From: Verrucomicrobiota bacterium
Lineage (GTDB): Bacteria; Verrucomicrobiota; Verrucomicrobiia; Opitutales; Opitutaceae
DNA: 64,000 bases
Assembly (NCBI GenBank): GCA_023399155.1
Contig: JAEWQP010000011.1
Coordinates: forward strand, 62,001-126,000
Reading direction: 5' to 3'
In this document: positions 34,143 to 42,606 of the stretch, piece after piece
Layout: every line of letters begins with the position of its first letter
Numbering within the stretch: position 1 is the stretch's first letter
Notes under the pieces: generated by a model
The model's input: the letters and a program-made list of their open reading frames with translations, nothing else
Databases searched by the model: none
What the model was told of the DNA's origin: nothing
Program-made: the position numbers and the translations under genes

Positions 34143-36281
34143 TCATTTCGGATAATCGAGCGCCTCGGGGATCATGACCCTGGCGAGGCAGTCGGCGGCG
34201 CGGTCCTTGGCCAGGCGGGTGCCTGCGAGGCAGGTGTCCACGCGCACGCGCAGCTTCGCGAACTCCTCGGCCGCGGCGGTGGCGCCCGCGCAGTCCGCGC
34301 AGCCATCGGCCGGGCAGACATCGGCACATTTGTATCCGTAGATCAACTCCGCGCAGATCCGGCCGCATTCGCCGGCGGCGCTGGCCGCCTGGACGGCGCA
34401 GAGGTCGGAGAGGAATGCCACCGTGCCCTCGAGGCCCTCGGCCACCACCGGATTCGCCGGGCCCTTTTCCTGCAGCTCGAGCACGTCGAGGATCTGCCGG
34501 TGCGACGCGAGCAGCCAGCAGAGCGCGTCGACCAGCGGGAAGACCACGCCGTGGCGGTTGCCGGAGAGGAGCTTGGCGCCGAGGGCGTCCTTCGACGCTT
34601 GGAGGTGATTCAGCGTCCAGAGCCACAGCTCCATGCTGGCGGCGACGGTGCAGGCGCCGACGTTGGGGTTCTTCGCGGCGATGCCGCGCAACTCCGCGAT
34701 CCAGGCGCGCATCTTCGCGAGGAACACCTCGTTGGTCATCGTCACCGAAATCTGGCGACGCTGCACGGCCTCGGGGCCCTCGTAGGTGGCCTCGAGCTGG
34801 GCGTCCATCCACTTCTGGCCGAGGAAGCCGGGGCAATCCTCGGTGATGCCGTAGCCGCCCATGAGTGAAACCGCTTCGCGCATGACGGTCGCGCCGTGGC
34901 CGGTGTTCCAAAGCTTGGTGGCGGGGCAGAGGACGTTGGCCTGCGAGTCGAGGATGAGGTACTGGACGAGCGGGTCGTCCTTCAGCGCGTCGAAGCGCGC
35001 GGCGTCGCGCTCGGCCGCGGGCATGCCCTCGAGGGCGATGAACTCCAGCGCCTGCTTGGCGATGGCCCGGAACGCCTTCATCTGCGCCATGCCGGGGGCG
35101 ATGCCCTGCTCGGCGAATTTCTGGTCCTTCACTTTCTCGATCGGATCGAGTTCGTCGAAGAGGCGGGCGGTGGCGAACCCGAGCGAGGCGGCGGCCTCGC
35201 CGGTCGCCCAGATGTCGACGAGGCGCTGGAGGCAATCCTCCTTCTGCTGCAGGCCCTGTTCGAAGCGCGGGGTGCCGGGGTTGACGCTGGCGGCGCCGCG
35301 GAAACGCGTGCGCTGGTAGCGGATCACGGGCTCGACGGCGGAGAGGAGTTTTGCCGCGGTCATCAGGCCAACGCCGACGCGCGTGCGGCGGAAGACGGCC
35401 TCGATGATCTCGCCGTGCGAGTAATTGGGGATGATCACGCCGTCCTTCACCGTATAGCCGCCGATGATACGGCTGGCGGGCACGGTCATGTTGAAGACCG
35501 GGTCGTGCGTGGAGGAGAGCTGGTGCACCATCTTGTGCGTGGGCGCGCCGCGGTCGAAGGTGCCGGGGTCGGTCTCCTCGAGGATGATCATGCAGCTCGA
35601 CTTGATGCGCGGGTCGGCGGTGTCGACCGCGACGGCCGAGAAGTTGGCGAAGCCCATGTTCGTGATGAAGCGCGCGCGCTTGTCGACGTGCAGCATCGGC
35701 TCCGCACCCTCCTTCCACTCGGCCACGCGCACCTTGCCGCAGAGCAGGCCGGTCTCGACGCCGACGTAGGGCAGGGGTTCGGTGAGTGAGAATGCGCCAC
35801 GCCAGATCTTGCGATCCTCGCCGGGTTGGGGCGGCACACAGCGGCTCATGTAGAAATCGCGCTGCTCGGGTGTGCCGCGCTCGTGGATGGGCGAGAGCGC
35901 GAGGTTGCCGGCGAGTGCTCCGGTCGCGGCGCCGGCGTCGACCCAGGCGAGTTCGAGCGAGACGAGCGAGAGGACGAAGTTTTTCGGACCGTCGATGAAA
36001 CCGCCCTGATGTGGGGCCATGAACGCGGTCGTGATGCCGGCGTCGTCAAAGGCCTTCAGCAACTCGTTCTTCTCAGGCGTCCAGTCGTGGGTGTTGCGTG
36101 CGCCCTGGGCCACGAGCCGGGCCACGGGGCCGCGGGCCACGGCTCGCGTGGACTGCACGAGCATCTGGATGTCGAAGCGGTCGGCGAAGCGCCACAGGAT
36201 CTGGCGCACATCGTCGCCGGGAAGCGTCTTGAGCGAAGGGGCAGCGGACGGGGCCGGCTTGGTCGGGGTGGAAGTGTCCAT
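34143..36281 (-). CDS. Acyl-CoA dehydrogenase with Cys-rich C-terminal extension
   Basis: 712 residues, much longer than ordinary acyl-CoA dehydrogenases (about 380). The dehydrogenase core spans about 90-530 (FSLTEP, MGGYGITEDCPGFLGQK and YEGPEAVQRRQIS). The C-terminal extension has six cysteines between about 639 and 664 (CGRICAELIYGYKCADVC, then CADC) plus two more further on, suggesting a metal or Fe-S site. ATG 36281 is chosen; the frame runs open to 36404. It is the first gene of the ETF module on the minus strand and is the likely electron source for it. Confidence 0.82.
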   Translation of the reverse strand: MDTSTPTKPAPSAAPSLKTLPGDDVRQILWRFADRFDIQMLVQSTRAVARGPVARLVAQGARNTHDWTPEKNELLKAFDDAGITTAFMAPHQGGFIDGPKNFVLSLVSLELAWVDAGAATGALAGNLALSPIHERGTPEQRDFYMSRCVPPQPGEDRKIWRGAFSLTEPLPYVGVETGLLCGKVRVAEWKEGAEPMLHVDKRARFITNMGFANFSAVAVDTADPRIKSSCMIILEETDPGTFDRGAPTHKMVHQLSSTHDPVFNMTVPASRIIGGYTVKDGVIIPNYSHGEIIEAVFRRTRVGVGLMTAAKLLSAVEPVIRYQRTRFRGAASVNPGTPRFEQGLQQKEDCLQRLVDIWATGEAAASLGFATARLFDELDPIEKVKDQKFAEQGIAPGMAQMKAFRAIAKQALEFIALEGMPAAERDAARFDALKDDPLVQYLILDSQANVLCPATKLWNTGHGATVMREAVSLMGGYGITEDCPGFLGQKWMDAQLEATYEGPEAVQRRQISVTMTNEVFLAKMRAWIAELRGIAAKNPNVGACTVAASMELWLWTLNHLQASKDALGAKLLSGNRHGVVFPLVDALCWLLASHRQILDVLELQEKGPANPVVAEGLEGTVAFLSDLCAVQAASAAGECGRICAELIYGYKCADVCPADGCADCAGATAAAEEFAKLRVRVDTCLAGTRLAKDRAADCLARVMIPEALDYPK

Positions 36282-36458
36282 GGCGGGGCGGTGCGGGAGA
36301 CCCACCGACGGCGGGTGGGCAATGGATGGGAGCGCGCCTGGGGGTGACGCGCGGGGTGGCGGCCTTTGAGCGTATCGTGTGCTGCCCCGCCGGGCCGCGC
36401 GCATCCTGCTTTATGCTGTTCGAAGATTGGCCCGCGAGCGCGCGGGCTGTGCGGCGAG

Positions 36459-36911
36459 TTACTCCCGGAGTCGCGAGTCGATCACGACGGTGACGGGTCC
36501 GTCGTTGATCAGGGCGACCTGCATCATCGCGCCGAACTCGCCGGTGGCGACGGGACGACCGAGGTCCGCGGCCAGCAGGGCGCAGGCTTTCTCATAGAGC
36601 GGGATCGCGTGTTCCGGGCGAGCGGCGTCGTTCCACGACGGGCGGGTGCCCTTTCGTGTGCTGGCATGCAGGGTGAACTGACTCACGACGAGGATCCCGC
36701 CCGCGATGTCGACGACCGAGCGGTTCATCTGCCCGGCTTCGTCGTCGAAGATGCGCATCTTCGGAATACGTGCGCACAGCCACTCGGCATCGGCCGCCGT
36801 GTCGTCCCGATGCACCCCCAGAAGCACGAGCAGGCCGGGCCCGATCTCGCCCGTGGTGCGATCGCCGACCGTCACGCGCGCGGAGGTGACACGTTGGATG
36901 ACGGCACGCAT
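36459..36911 (-). CDS. dtd: D-aminoacyl-tRNA deacylase
   Basis: Hydrolyses D-amino acids (and Gly from tRNA-Ala) off mischarged tRNA. 150 residues with the family's MRAVIQRVTSARV start, the catalytic-side motif SQFTLHA and the C-terminal NDGPVT loop that rejects L-amino acids. It is a stand-alone housekeeping gene between the acyl-CoA dehydrogenase and fabV, on the same strand as both. Confidence 0.95.
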   Translation of the reverse strand: MRAVIQRVTSARVTVGDRTTGEIGPGLLVLLGVHRDDTAADAEWLCARIPKMRIFDDEAGQMNRSVVDIAGGILVVSQFTLHASTRKGTRPSWNDAARPEHAIPLYEKACALLAADLGRPVATGEFGAMMQVALINDGPVTVVIDSRLRE

Positions 36912-36927
36912 GGGTCAGAATCGGAGT

Positions 36928-37160
36928 GGGTTGGCCACGGAGGCACGGAGACACGGAGGACGGACTTGAGGAGTCAGCGGAAGCGGGCGGAACGTTCGAC
37001 GGTGGGACGGGTGGAAGGATAGAAGAGCTGAGGGCGGAATGGTTGAGAACGTCACCGTCGAACTCGAGGGTGGAGAATCCCGGGGGCTCAGCGGCCGTGC
37101 CGTTTCAGACGAGTCTGGCCGTACTATTCTCCGTGCCTCCGTGTCTCCGTGGCCAACCCC
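36928..37160. repeat. MITE-like element with 31-bp near-perfect inverted ends
   Basis: The ends GGGTTGGCCACGGAGGCACG (from 36928) and its inverted partner ending at 37160 (CACGGAG words read on the minus strand) match over about 31 bases with two differences. The 170-base interior has no protein-like frame. It lies between dtd and fabV, with the fabV stop a few bases beyond the right end. The CACGGAG words relate it to the other purine-rich inverted repeats. Confidence 0.68.
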
Positions 37161-37166
37161 CTCCGC

Positions 37167-38357
37167 CTAATCCAGCTTCACGTGGGGTTCGACCTCCGCG
37201 TCGTAGTCGACGCCGGACACCCCGAAGCCAAACAGCTTCAGAAACTCCTTCTCGTAGCTGTTGTAGTCGGTGACGGTCCGCAGGTTCTCGGTTGTGAGCT
37301 GAGGCCAGATCTTTTTCACGTCCTCCTGGACATCGGAGCGCATCTCCAAGTCGTCGATGCGGGCGCGCCCTTCGCTGTCGAAGTTGATCGAGCCGCCGTT
37401 GTAGAGCTGGGTGGCGAAGAGCCGCTGGATCTGCTCGATAGTGCCTTCGTGGATACCCTTCTCCTTCATGACCTTGTAGAGGATGGCGATGTAGAGCGGG
37501 ACCACCGGGATGGCGGAGCTCGCCTGCGTCACCAGCGCCTTGTTGACGGAGATGAGCGCGCGGCCGTAGCCATGGGCCTTCAACTGCGCGTCGAGGCGTT
37601 TGGCGGTCTCCCGCAGGTGGACCTTGGCGCGGCCGATCGTGCCGTGGTGATAAATGTCCCAGGTCACCTCGGGCCCGATGTAGTCGTAGGCCACGGTGGT
37701 CGCACCGGGAGCGAGGACGCCGGCCTCCTGGAGTGCGAGGATCCACATCTCCCAGTCTTCGCCCCCCATCACCGCCACGGTATCGGCGATCTCCTGTTCG
37801 GTGGCGGGTTCGATCGCGACCGGGAGAATGACGTTGGTGTCGGTGTCGACCGTCTTCGCTTCGTAGGTCCTGGTGCCTGTCGGCTTGAGCACCGACTTGT
37901 GGACCGCGCCCGTTTTCGGGTGGACGCGGCGAGGCGAGGCGAGCGAGTAGACGACGAGATCCACCTGACCGAGGTCGGCCTTGATCAGGTCGATGACCTG
38001 GCGCTTCACCTCGTCGGAAAACGCGTCGCCATTGATGCTCTTCGCGTAAAGTCCGTCGCGCTTGGCGGCGGCGTGAAAACCCGCGGAGTTGTACCAACCG
38101 GCGGTCCCGAGACGGTCGGGTTCGGAGGGACGCTCGAAAAACACGCCGATCGTTGCGGCGCCGGACCCGTAGGCTGCCGTGATGCGTGAGGCGAGGCCGA
38201 AGCCGGTGGAGGCGCCGAGGATCAGGGCCTTTTTCGGGCCATCGTAAATCGGTCCCTTGGACTTCACATAGTCGATCTGCTGCTGCACATGGGCGGCGCA
38301 GCCGACCGGATGTGCGGTGACGCAGACGAAGCCTCGGACCTTGGGTTTAACGATCAT
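37167..38357 (-). CDS. fabV: Trans-2-enoyl-CoA/ACP reductase FabV
   Basis: NADH-dependent enoyl reductase that ends each round of fatty acid elongation; FabV is generally insensitive to triclosan. The 396-residue size and the motifs MIVKPKVRGFVCVTAHPVGC, LILGASTGFGLASRI, YDYIGPEVTW and LISVNKALVTQASSAIP are all typical. It starts with ATG 38357. It lies near an acyl-CoA dehydrogenase module but not in its transcription unit. If no FabI exists elsewhere, this is the essential enoyl reductase. Confidence 0.95.
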   Translation of the reverse strand: MIVKPKVRGFVCVTAHPVGCAAHVQQQIDYVKSKGPIYDGPKKALILGASTGFGLASRITAAYGSGAATIGVFFERPSEPDRLGTAGWYNSAGFHAAAKRDGLYAKSINGDAFSDEVKRQVIDLIKADLGQVDLVVYSLASPRRVHPKTGAVHKSVLKPTGTRTYEAKTVDTDTNVILPVAIEPATEQEIADTVAVMGGEDWEMWILALQEAGVLAPGATTVAYDYIGPEVTWDIYHHGTIGRAKVHLRETAKRLDAQLKAHGYGRALISVNKALVTQASSAIPVVPLYIAILYKVMKEKGIHEGTIEQIQRLFATQLYNGGSINFDSEGRARIDDLEMRSDVQEDVKKIWPQLTTENLRTVTDYNSYEKEFLKLFGFGVSGVDYDAEVEPHVKLD

Positions 38358-38432
38358 TCGGTGAGTGTGGGCAGGCCGTGGAAACCCGGTCGAGCAAATC
38401 TTGTGATCGACTGCGCGAGGCTGGCCGGTGCA

Positions 38433-38588
38433 TCAGGTCCGGCCGGACGGCGGAGGCCGCTCGTGCACGGCAGCCGGCCGTTCGGGACGGTCGTCGTGCA
38501 GGACGGTCATGCCGATCAGGCCAAGGATCAGCAGAACGAGAATGGTCGCGAGGGTCGTGCGTTCCTTCGCGGTCAGATGCAGGGGCAC
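38433..38588 (-). CDS. Small single-pass membrane protein, 51 residues
   Basis: GTG start at 38588: PLHLTAKERTTLATILVLLI at the N-terminus, then LGLIGMTVL, a short basic/acidic part and a Pro-rich tail ending SGRT. One clear transmembrane helix. The start LTAKERTTL resembles N-termini of small Verrucomicrobia membrane proteins. It sits between the fabV start and the divergent dsbD gene. Short length and absence of a Shine-Dalgarno keep confidence moderate. Confidence 0.5.
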   Translation of the reverse strand: MPLHLTAKERTTLATILVLLILGLIGMTVLHDDRPERPAAVHERPPPSGRT

Positions 38589-38720
38589 GCGCGGAGTGTC
38601 GCAACTGTCGGCGTGCTGGCAAGCGGACTGTGTGGGGAGGGTTGCGTAACCCGCGCCCAGCTCTAGTGTCGGCTCGGAACGCGGCCCGCGGGTGCGGGCT
38701 CGCCTTCGTGAACACTCATC

Positions 38721-40895
38721 ATGCCGAAACTGCGCGCCTGCCTGTTCTCATTCATCGCTGGTCTTTCCCTGCTCCTGCCTGCGGTCCCGGGATCGGCGGC
38801 GCCGGTCGAGTCGCCACACGTCACTTCTGAACTCCTGGCCGAGACGCGGACGATCGAGGCGGGTCGTCCTTTCTGGGTGGGCCTGCGCATGCGGATGGAG
38901 GAGCACTGGCACACCTATTGGGTCAACCCCGGGGACTCGGGCATGGCGACGGCGATCACGTGGGACTTGCCGCCGGGTTTCTCCGCGGGACCGATCCACT
39001 GGCCCGCGCCGCAGAAGATACCCACGCCGCCGCTGATGACGTATGGCTTCGAGGGCGAGATCCTGCTCCTCGTGGAGATCACGCCGCCGGCGCAACTTCC
39101 GGTCGGCGGTACGGTGCGGATCGGCGCCAAGGCGGAATGGCTCGTGTGCAAGGAGCTGTGCATGCCGGGCGAGGGCGAGTACGCTCTCGAGGTGCTCGCG
39201 GGCGCAGGTCCGGCCCAGCCCGACCCCGAGGTCGCCCCGCTTTTTGCCGAGGCCCGTCGACGCCTGCCGGTGCCGGGAGGCTCCGCGTGGCCGGCGGAGT
39301 TTTCAGTCGAGGCCCGGGAACTCGTCCTGAGCGTGGGGCTGCCGGCCGGGGCCACGGTGACGGCGCCGGCCGACGTCTACTTTTTCCCCGAAGCAGAGCT
39401 GACGATCGAGCCGTCCAAGCCGCAGACGGCGTCCCTGCAGAACGGCCGCCTGGTGGTGCGCCTCCCGCGTGCTGACGTGGAGCCGCAGGTGCCCGCGGTG
39501 CTGAGCGGCGTGCTGACCGCGCCCGGCGGTTTTCCGCCGCAATGGGCGGATCGCGCGATCCAGATTGCCGCACGACCGATCGCCGCGGCCCGGCCCGTGC
39601 CGATCGGATCCGCTGGCGACGGCGCGGCGGGTGAAGGCGGGGGCACGCCGCTCATCGCGTTTCCGGTCGCGGCGATCTTCGCCTTTCTCGGAGGGCTGAT
39701 TCTCAACCTGATGCCGTGCGTCTTTCCGGTCCTGGGGATCAAGATCCTGGGCTTCGTCAACCAGGCCGGCGCCGATCGCCGCAAGATCACGCTGCACGGT
39801 TGGGTGTTTACCATGGGCGTGCTGGTGTCGTTCTGGGTCCTCGCCGGCGCGTTGATCCTCCTCAATCCGGAGGGCGCGCGCGAGCAGGGCTGGGGCTATC
39901 AGTTTCAGATCCCCGGGTTCGTGTTTGGTGCCGCGATCTTCTTCCTGATTTTCGCGCTGAATCTGAGCGGGCTGTTCGAGGTCGGCACCTCGGCTGTCGG
40001 GGTGGGCACCAAGCTCCAGATGCGATCGGGATACGGTGGATCGTTCTTCACCGGGGTGCTGGCGACGCTCGTCTCGACGCCGTGCTCCGCGCCGATGCTG
40101 GCGCCGGCCATCGGGCTCGCGGTGACGCTCCCGGCGGCTCAGTCGCTCGCGCTGTTTTCGCTGGTCGGGCTCGGCCTTTCGACCCCGTACCTCGTGCTCT
40201 CGGCCTTTCCCTCGCTCGTGCGCGTCCTGCCGCGACCGGGTGCCTGGATGGAAACGTTCAAGCAGTTGATGGCTTTTCCGCTCTACGGCACGGCGATGTA
40301 CATGGTCTGGGTCCTCGCCGGCCAGACTCAGGAGCAGGATGGCGCGCTGCTGGGTGCGCTGTTCGGGCTCCTGCTGGTCGCGATGGGAGCGTGGGCCTAT
40401 GGCCGTTTCGTGCAGCGCAGCCGGTCGCTCGGCGGCAAGGGCGCGGGACTCGCGTTCACTGCGGTGCTGCTCGTGACCGGTCTTGCGATCGGCTGGCCCC
40501 GCGCAGCGCAAGCCGACGAGATCGTCTGGGAAAAGTGGACCCCCGAGCGCGTTGCGGAGCTCCAGGCGCAAGGCAGGACGGTCTACGTGGACTTCACGGC
40601 GCGGTGGTGCGCGACATGCCAGACGAACAAGAAACTCGTCTTCAGCTCGGACGCGGTGCGCGAGGCATTTCGCGATCGGAAGGTCGTGCCGCTCAAGGCC
40701 GACTGGACCAGCCGCGACCCGGAGATCACCCGCGCGCTGGCCTCATTTGGACGCAGTGCGGTGCCGTTCAACCTCATCTACGCGCCGGGTTCATCGGAAC
40801 CGCGGATTCTTCCCGAGGTGCTGACGCCGGGGATCGTGCTCGAGGCGCTGGACCAGGCGGCGTCGCCGGCACGACCCATCGCGGCGGGCGGGTGA
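38721..40895 (+). CDS. dsbD: Thiol:disulfide interchange protein DsbD
   Basis: Carries reducing power from cytoplasmic thioredoxin across the inner membrane. All three parts are present: a signal peptide and N-terminal periplasmic domain with a Cys pair in CKELCMPGEG, a membrane core with the redox Cys in NLMPCVFPVLGIK and STPCSAPMLAP, and a C-terminal thioredoxin domain with WCATC. The 724-residue length is usual or slightly long. The thioredoxin-fold protein just downstream may be its periplasmic client. Confidence 0.93.
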   Translation: MPKLRACLFSFIAGLSLLLPAVPGSAAPVESPHVTSELLAETRTIEAGRPFWVGLRMRMEEHWHTYWVNPGDSGMATAITWDLPPGFSAGPIHWPAPQKIPTPPLMTYGFEGEILLLVEITPPAQLPVGGTVRIGAKAEWLVCKELCMPGEGEYALEVLAGAGPAQPDPEVAPLFAEARRRLPVPGGSAWPAEFSVEARELVLSVGLPAGATVTAPADVYFFPEAELTIEPSKPQTASLQNGRLVVRLPRADVEPQVPAVLSGVLTAPGGFPPQWADRAIQIAARPIAAARPVPIGSAGDGAAGEGGGTPLIAFPVAAIFAFLGGLILNLMPCVFPVLGIKILGFVNQAGADRRKITLHGWVFTMGVLVSFWVLAGALILLNPEGAREQGWGYQFQIPGFVFGAAIFFLIFALNLSGLFEVGTSAVGVGTKLQMRSGYGGSFFTGVLATLVSTPCSAPMLAPAIGLAVTLPAAQSLALFSLVGLGLSTPYLVLSAFPSLVRVLPRPGAWMETFKQLMAFPLYGTAMYMVWVLAGQTQEQDGALLGALFGLLLVAMGAWAYGRFVQRSRSLGGKGAGLAFTAVLLVTGLAIGWPRAAQADEIVWEKWTPERVAELQAQGRTVYVDFTARWCATCQTNKKLVFSSDAVREAFRDRKVVPLKADWTSRDPEITRALASFGRSAVPFNLIYAPGSSEPRILPEVLTPGIVLEALDQAASPARPIAAGG

Positions 40896-41004
40896 GCCGC
40901 ACGTCGGGTTTCCCGGTTCGGTGAAACCCGGGTTCCGGCCCGGGCGTCTGGGTGTTCGAACGACTCCCCCAAGACCAACAAGTCCGTTCAAACACACGCC
41001 AACC

Positions 41005-41616
41005 ATGCACACCATCCTGCGTTCGTCCGTCGCGGCCCTGGCTGCGCTCGCCCTGGCCTCGGCCGCCTTTGCCGCCGCCGAGATCGCCAAGCCCGCCCCC
41101 GAATTCACCCTGACCGACACCCACGGCAAGACCCACCGGCTCTCCGACTTCAAGGGCAAGGTGGTCGTGCTGGAGTGGGTCAACCTGGGCTGCCCGTATG
41201 TGAAGAATCAGTACGCCACGCGCAACATGCAGAACCTTCAGAAGACCTACACCGGCAAGGGCGTGGTCTGGCTTTCGGTCTGTTCGTCGGCCGATGGCCA
41301 GCAGGGGCACCACAGCGCCAAGGAATGGAACGACAAGATCGCGCAGCACGCGATCGCCTCCACCGCGGTGCTGGTGGACGCCTCCGGAACGGTTGGCAAA
41401 CTCTACGGTGCCAAGACGACGCCGCACATGTTTGTCATCAACGCCGACGGCGTGCTCGCCTACAACGGCGCGATTGACTCGGCGGCGACGACCAACGCCG
41501 CCGAGACGGCCAAGGCGAAGAACCACGTCGCCGCCGCGGTCGACGCGCTGCTCGCAGGCAAGCCCGTCGAAGTGGCCTCGACGCGTCCGTACGGATGCGG
41601 CGTCAAGTACCGCTGA
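41005..41616 (+). CDS. Periplasmic thioredoxin-fold (redoxin) protein
   Basis: Signal peptide ending AFAAAE, then an AhpC/TSA-type redoxin domain: APEFTLTDTHGKTHRLSDFK, and NLGCPYVKNQY where only one Cys of the usual CxxC remains. A second Cys lies at the far C-terminus (YGCGVKYR), a pattern kept in this CPYV-type branch. It follows DsbD by 109 bases, which may supply its electrons. A role as a thiol-peroxidase or a metal/cytochrome assembly helper is possible; the substrate is unknown. Confidence 0.82.
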   Translation: MHTILRSSVAALAALALASAAFAAAEIAKPAPEFTLTDTHGKTHRLSDFKGKVVVLEWVNLGCPYVKNQYATRNMQNLQKTYTGKGVVWLSVCSSADGQQGHHSAKEWNDKIAQHAIASTAVLVDASGTVGKLYGAKTTPHMFVINADGVLAYNGAIDSAATTNAAETAKAKNHVAAAVDALLAGKPVEVASTRPYGCGVKYR

Positions 41617-41678
41617 GGCCTCGTCCGAAAACCGGGCGGTGCGCCGGATTTCGTGCACCGCCCCGGAAACTGCCGCCG

Positions 41679-41829
41679 GACACAGAGATCACGGAGGATC
41701 GTGCCGAGGGCACAGAGCGTTGGAGAGGATTCGGTCGCTTCAGCTCATCCCCTCCTGGGTGAGCGGTGAGGCGTGACCCTGGTTTTGCAGAGACCGCCCT
41801 GTGACCTGATCCCCGCTGAGGGAATCAGG
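41679..41829 (+). repeat. Dispersed intergenic repeat, copy B (uninterrupted)
   Basis: Starts GACACAGAGATCACGGAGGA and shares long blocks with copies A (5041-5247, minus strand) and C (47224-47335), including GAGGATTCGGTCGCTTCAGC. It lacks the 59-base block found in copy A. It lies in the 288-base gap between the convergent redoxin and CBS genes. The rest of the gap holds a GC-rich imperfect hairpin near 41851-41887. Confidence 0.75.
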
Positions 41830-41904
41830 ACCACATACCGGAAAAATAACGCCCCCGCCGCGAGCCCCGGGGCCGCGGAGGGGCGGAGAAGGGCGTACGT
41901 CGGG

Positions 41905-42345
41905 CTAAACTGAATACTCGCCGCTGATGTAGTTCATCAGGTGTTCGGCCTGGGTCTTGTGGGCCTCGACCAGCCAGCGCGTGATGTCGCCTTGGGAGAT
42001 CAGGCCGATGAGCTTGCCGTTTTCCATGAGCGGCAGGTGGCGGCAGCGCTTTTCGCTGATGAATGCGAGGGCGTCCGCGACCGTGGCGTCGGCCGGCAGC
42101 ACCTTGGGGTTGCGGGTCATGACCTGGTCCAGCGGCGTGGTCGGAGGCTGCTCGGCGGCCACGACCCGGTAGAGCACATCGCGCTCGGTGAAGATGCCGA
42201 CGAGCTGGTCGCCGTTCATCACGAGCACGGCGCCGACCTTGTGGGCATTCATCACTCGAACGGCATCGCGAACAGTGGCGGAACTCGGCACCGAATGGAT
42301 GGCCGAACCCTTGTCCGCCAAGAGGGTAGAAACGGGGGGATTCAT
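41905..42345 (-). CDS. CBS-domain-pair protein
   Basis: 146 residues consisting of two CBS motifs, about 10-70 (ATVRDAVRVMNAHKVGAVLV) and 75-135 (TVADALAFISEKRCRHLPLM). CBS pairs bind adenine nucleotides (AMP, ATP, S-adenosylmethionine) and act as energy or ligand sensors, often regulating partner proteins. There is no catalytic or membrane domain. It is transcribed divergently from smc. ATG 42345 is chosen; the much longer open frame upstream is a shadow of smc. Confidence 0.9.
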   Translation of the reverse strand: MNPPVSTLLADKGSAIHSVPSSATVRDAVRVMNAHKVGAVLVMNGDQLVGIFTERDVLYRVVAAEQPPTTPLDQVMTRNPKVLPADATVADALAFISEKRCRHLPLMENGKLIGLISQGDITRWLVEAHKTQAEHLMNYISGEYSV

Positions 42346-42606
42346 GGGTGGACGACCACACCGGTAGGCCTGGCGCGGACCGAACGCAACCCTGCGTTCG
42401 GCCGGTTGCGGAGAATTCGGCCGCGGCGGCCGGAGAGGCTGGCGCACCGCCTGCGGTCGAGTGCATCGGCTGGCTCGAATCCGAAAGGCCTGCGAGTGGG
42501 GACGGGCTTTAGAAATTGTACCCAAATCCGTGTGCCGTTCGTGTGAACAACTTCCGGGTTTTTGCTGTTGATAGGCCTTGAGGCCGGGCCTCATATCCGC
42601 CCCTTC

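Noticed and set aside
29985..36281. Nitrogen-fixation fixABCX cluster
   Set aside because: etfB, etfA and ETF-QO resemble fixABC, but there is no separate fixX, no nif genes, and an acyl-CoA dehydrogenase leads the operon.
42460..42490. tRNA-like T-loop word (CTCGAATCC) near 42470
   Set aside because: No matching acceptor, D or anticodon arm around it; a chance match inside a GC-rich gap.
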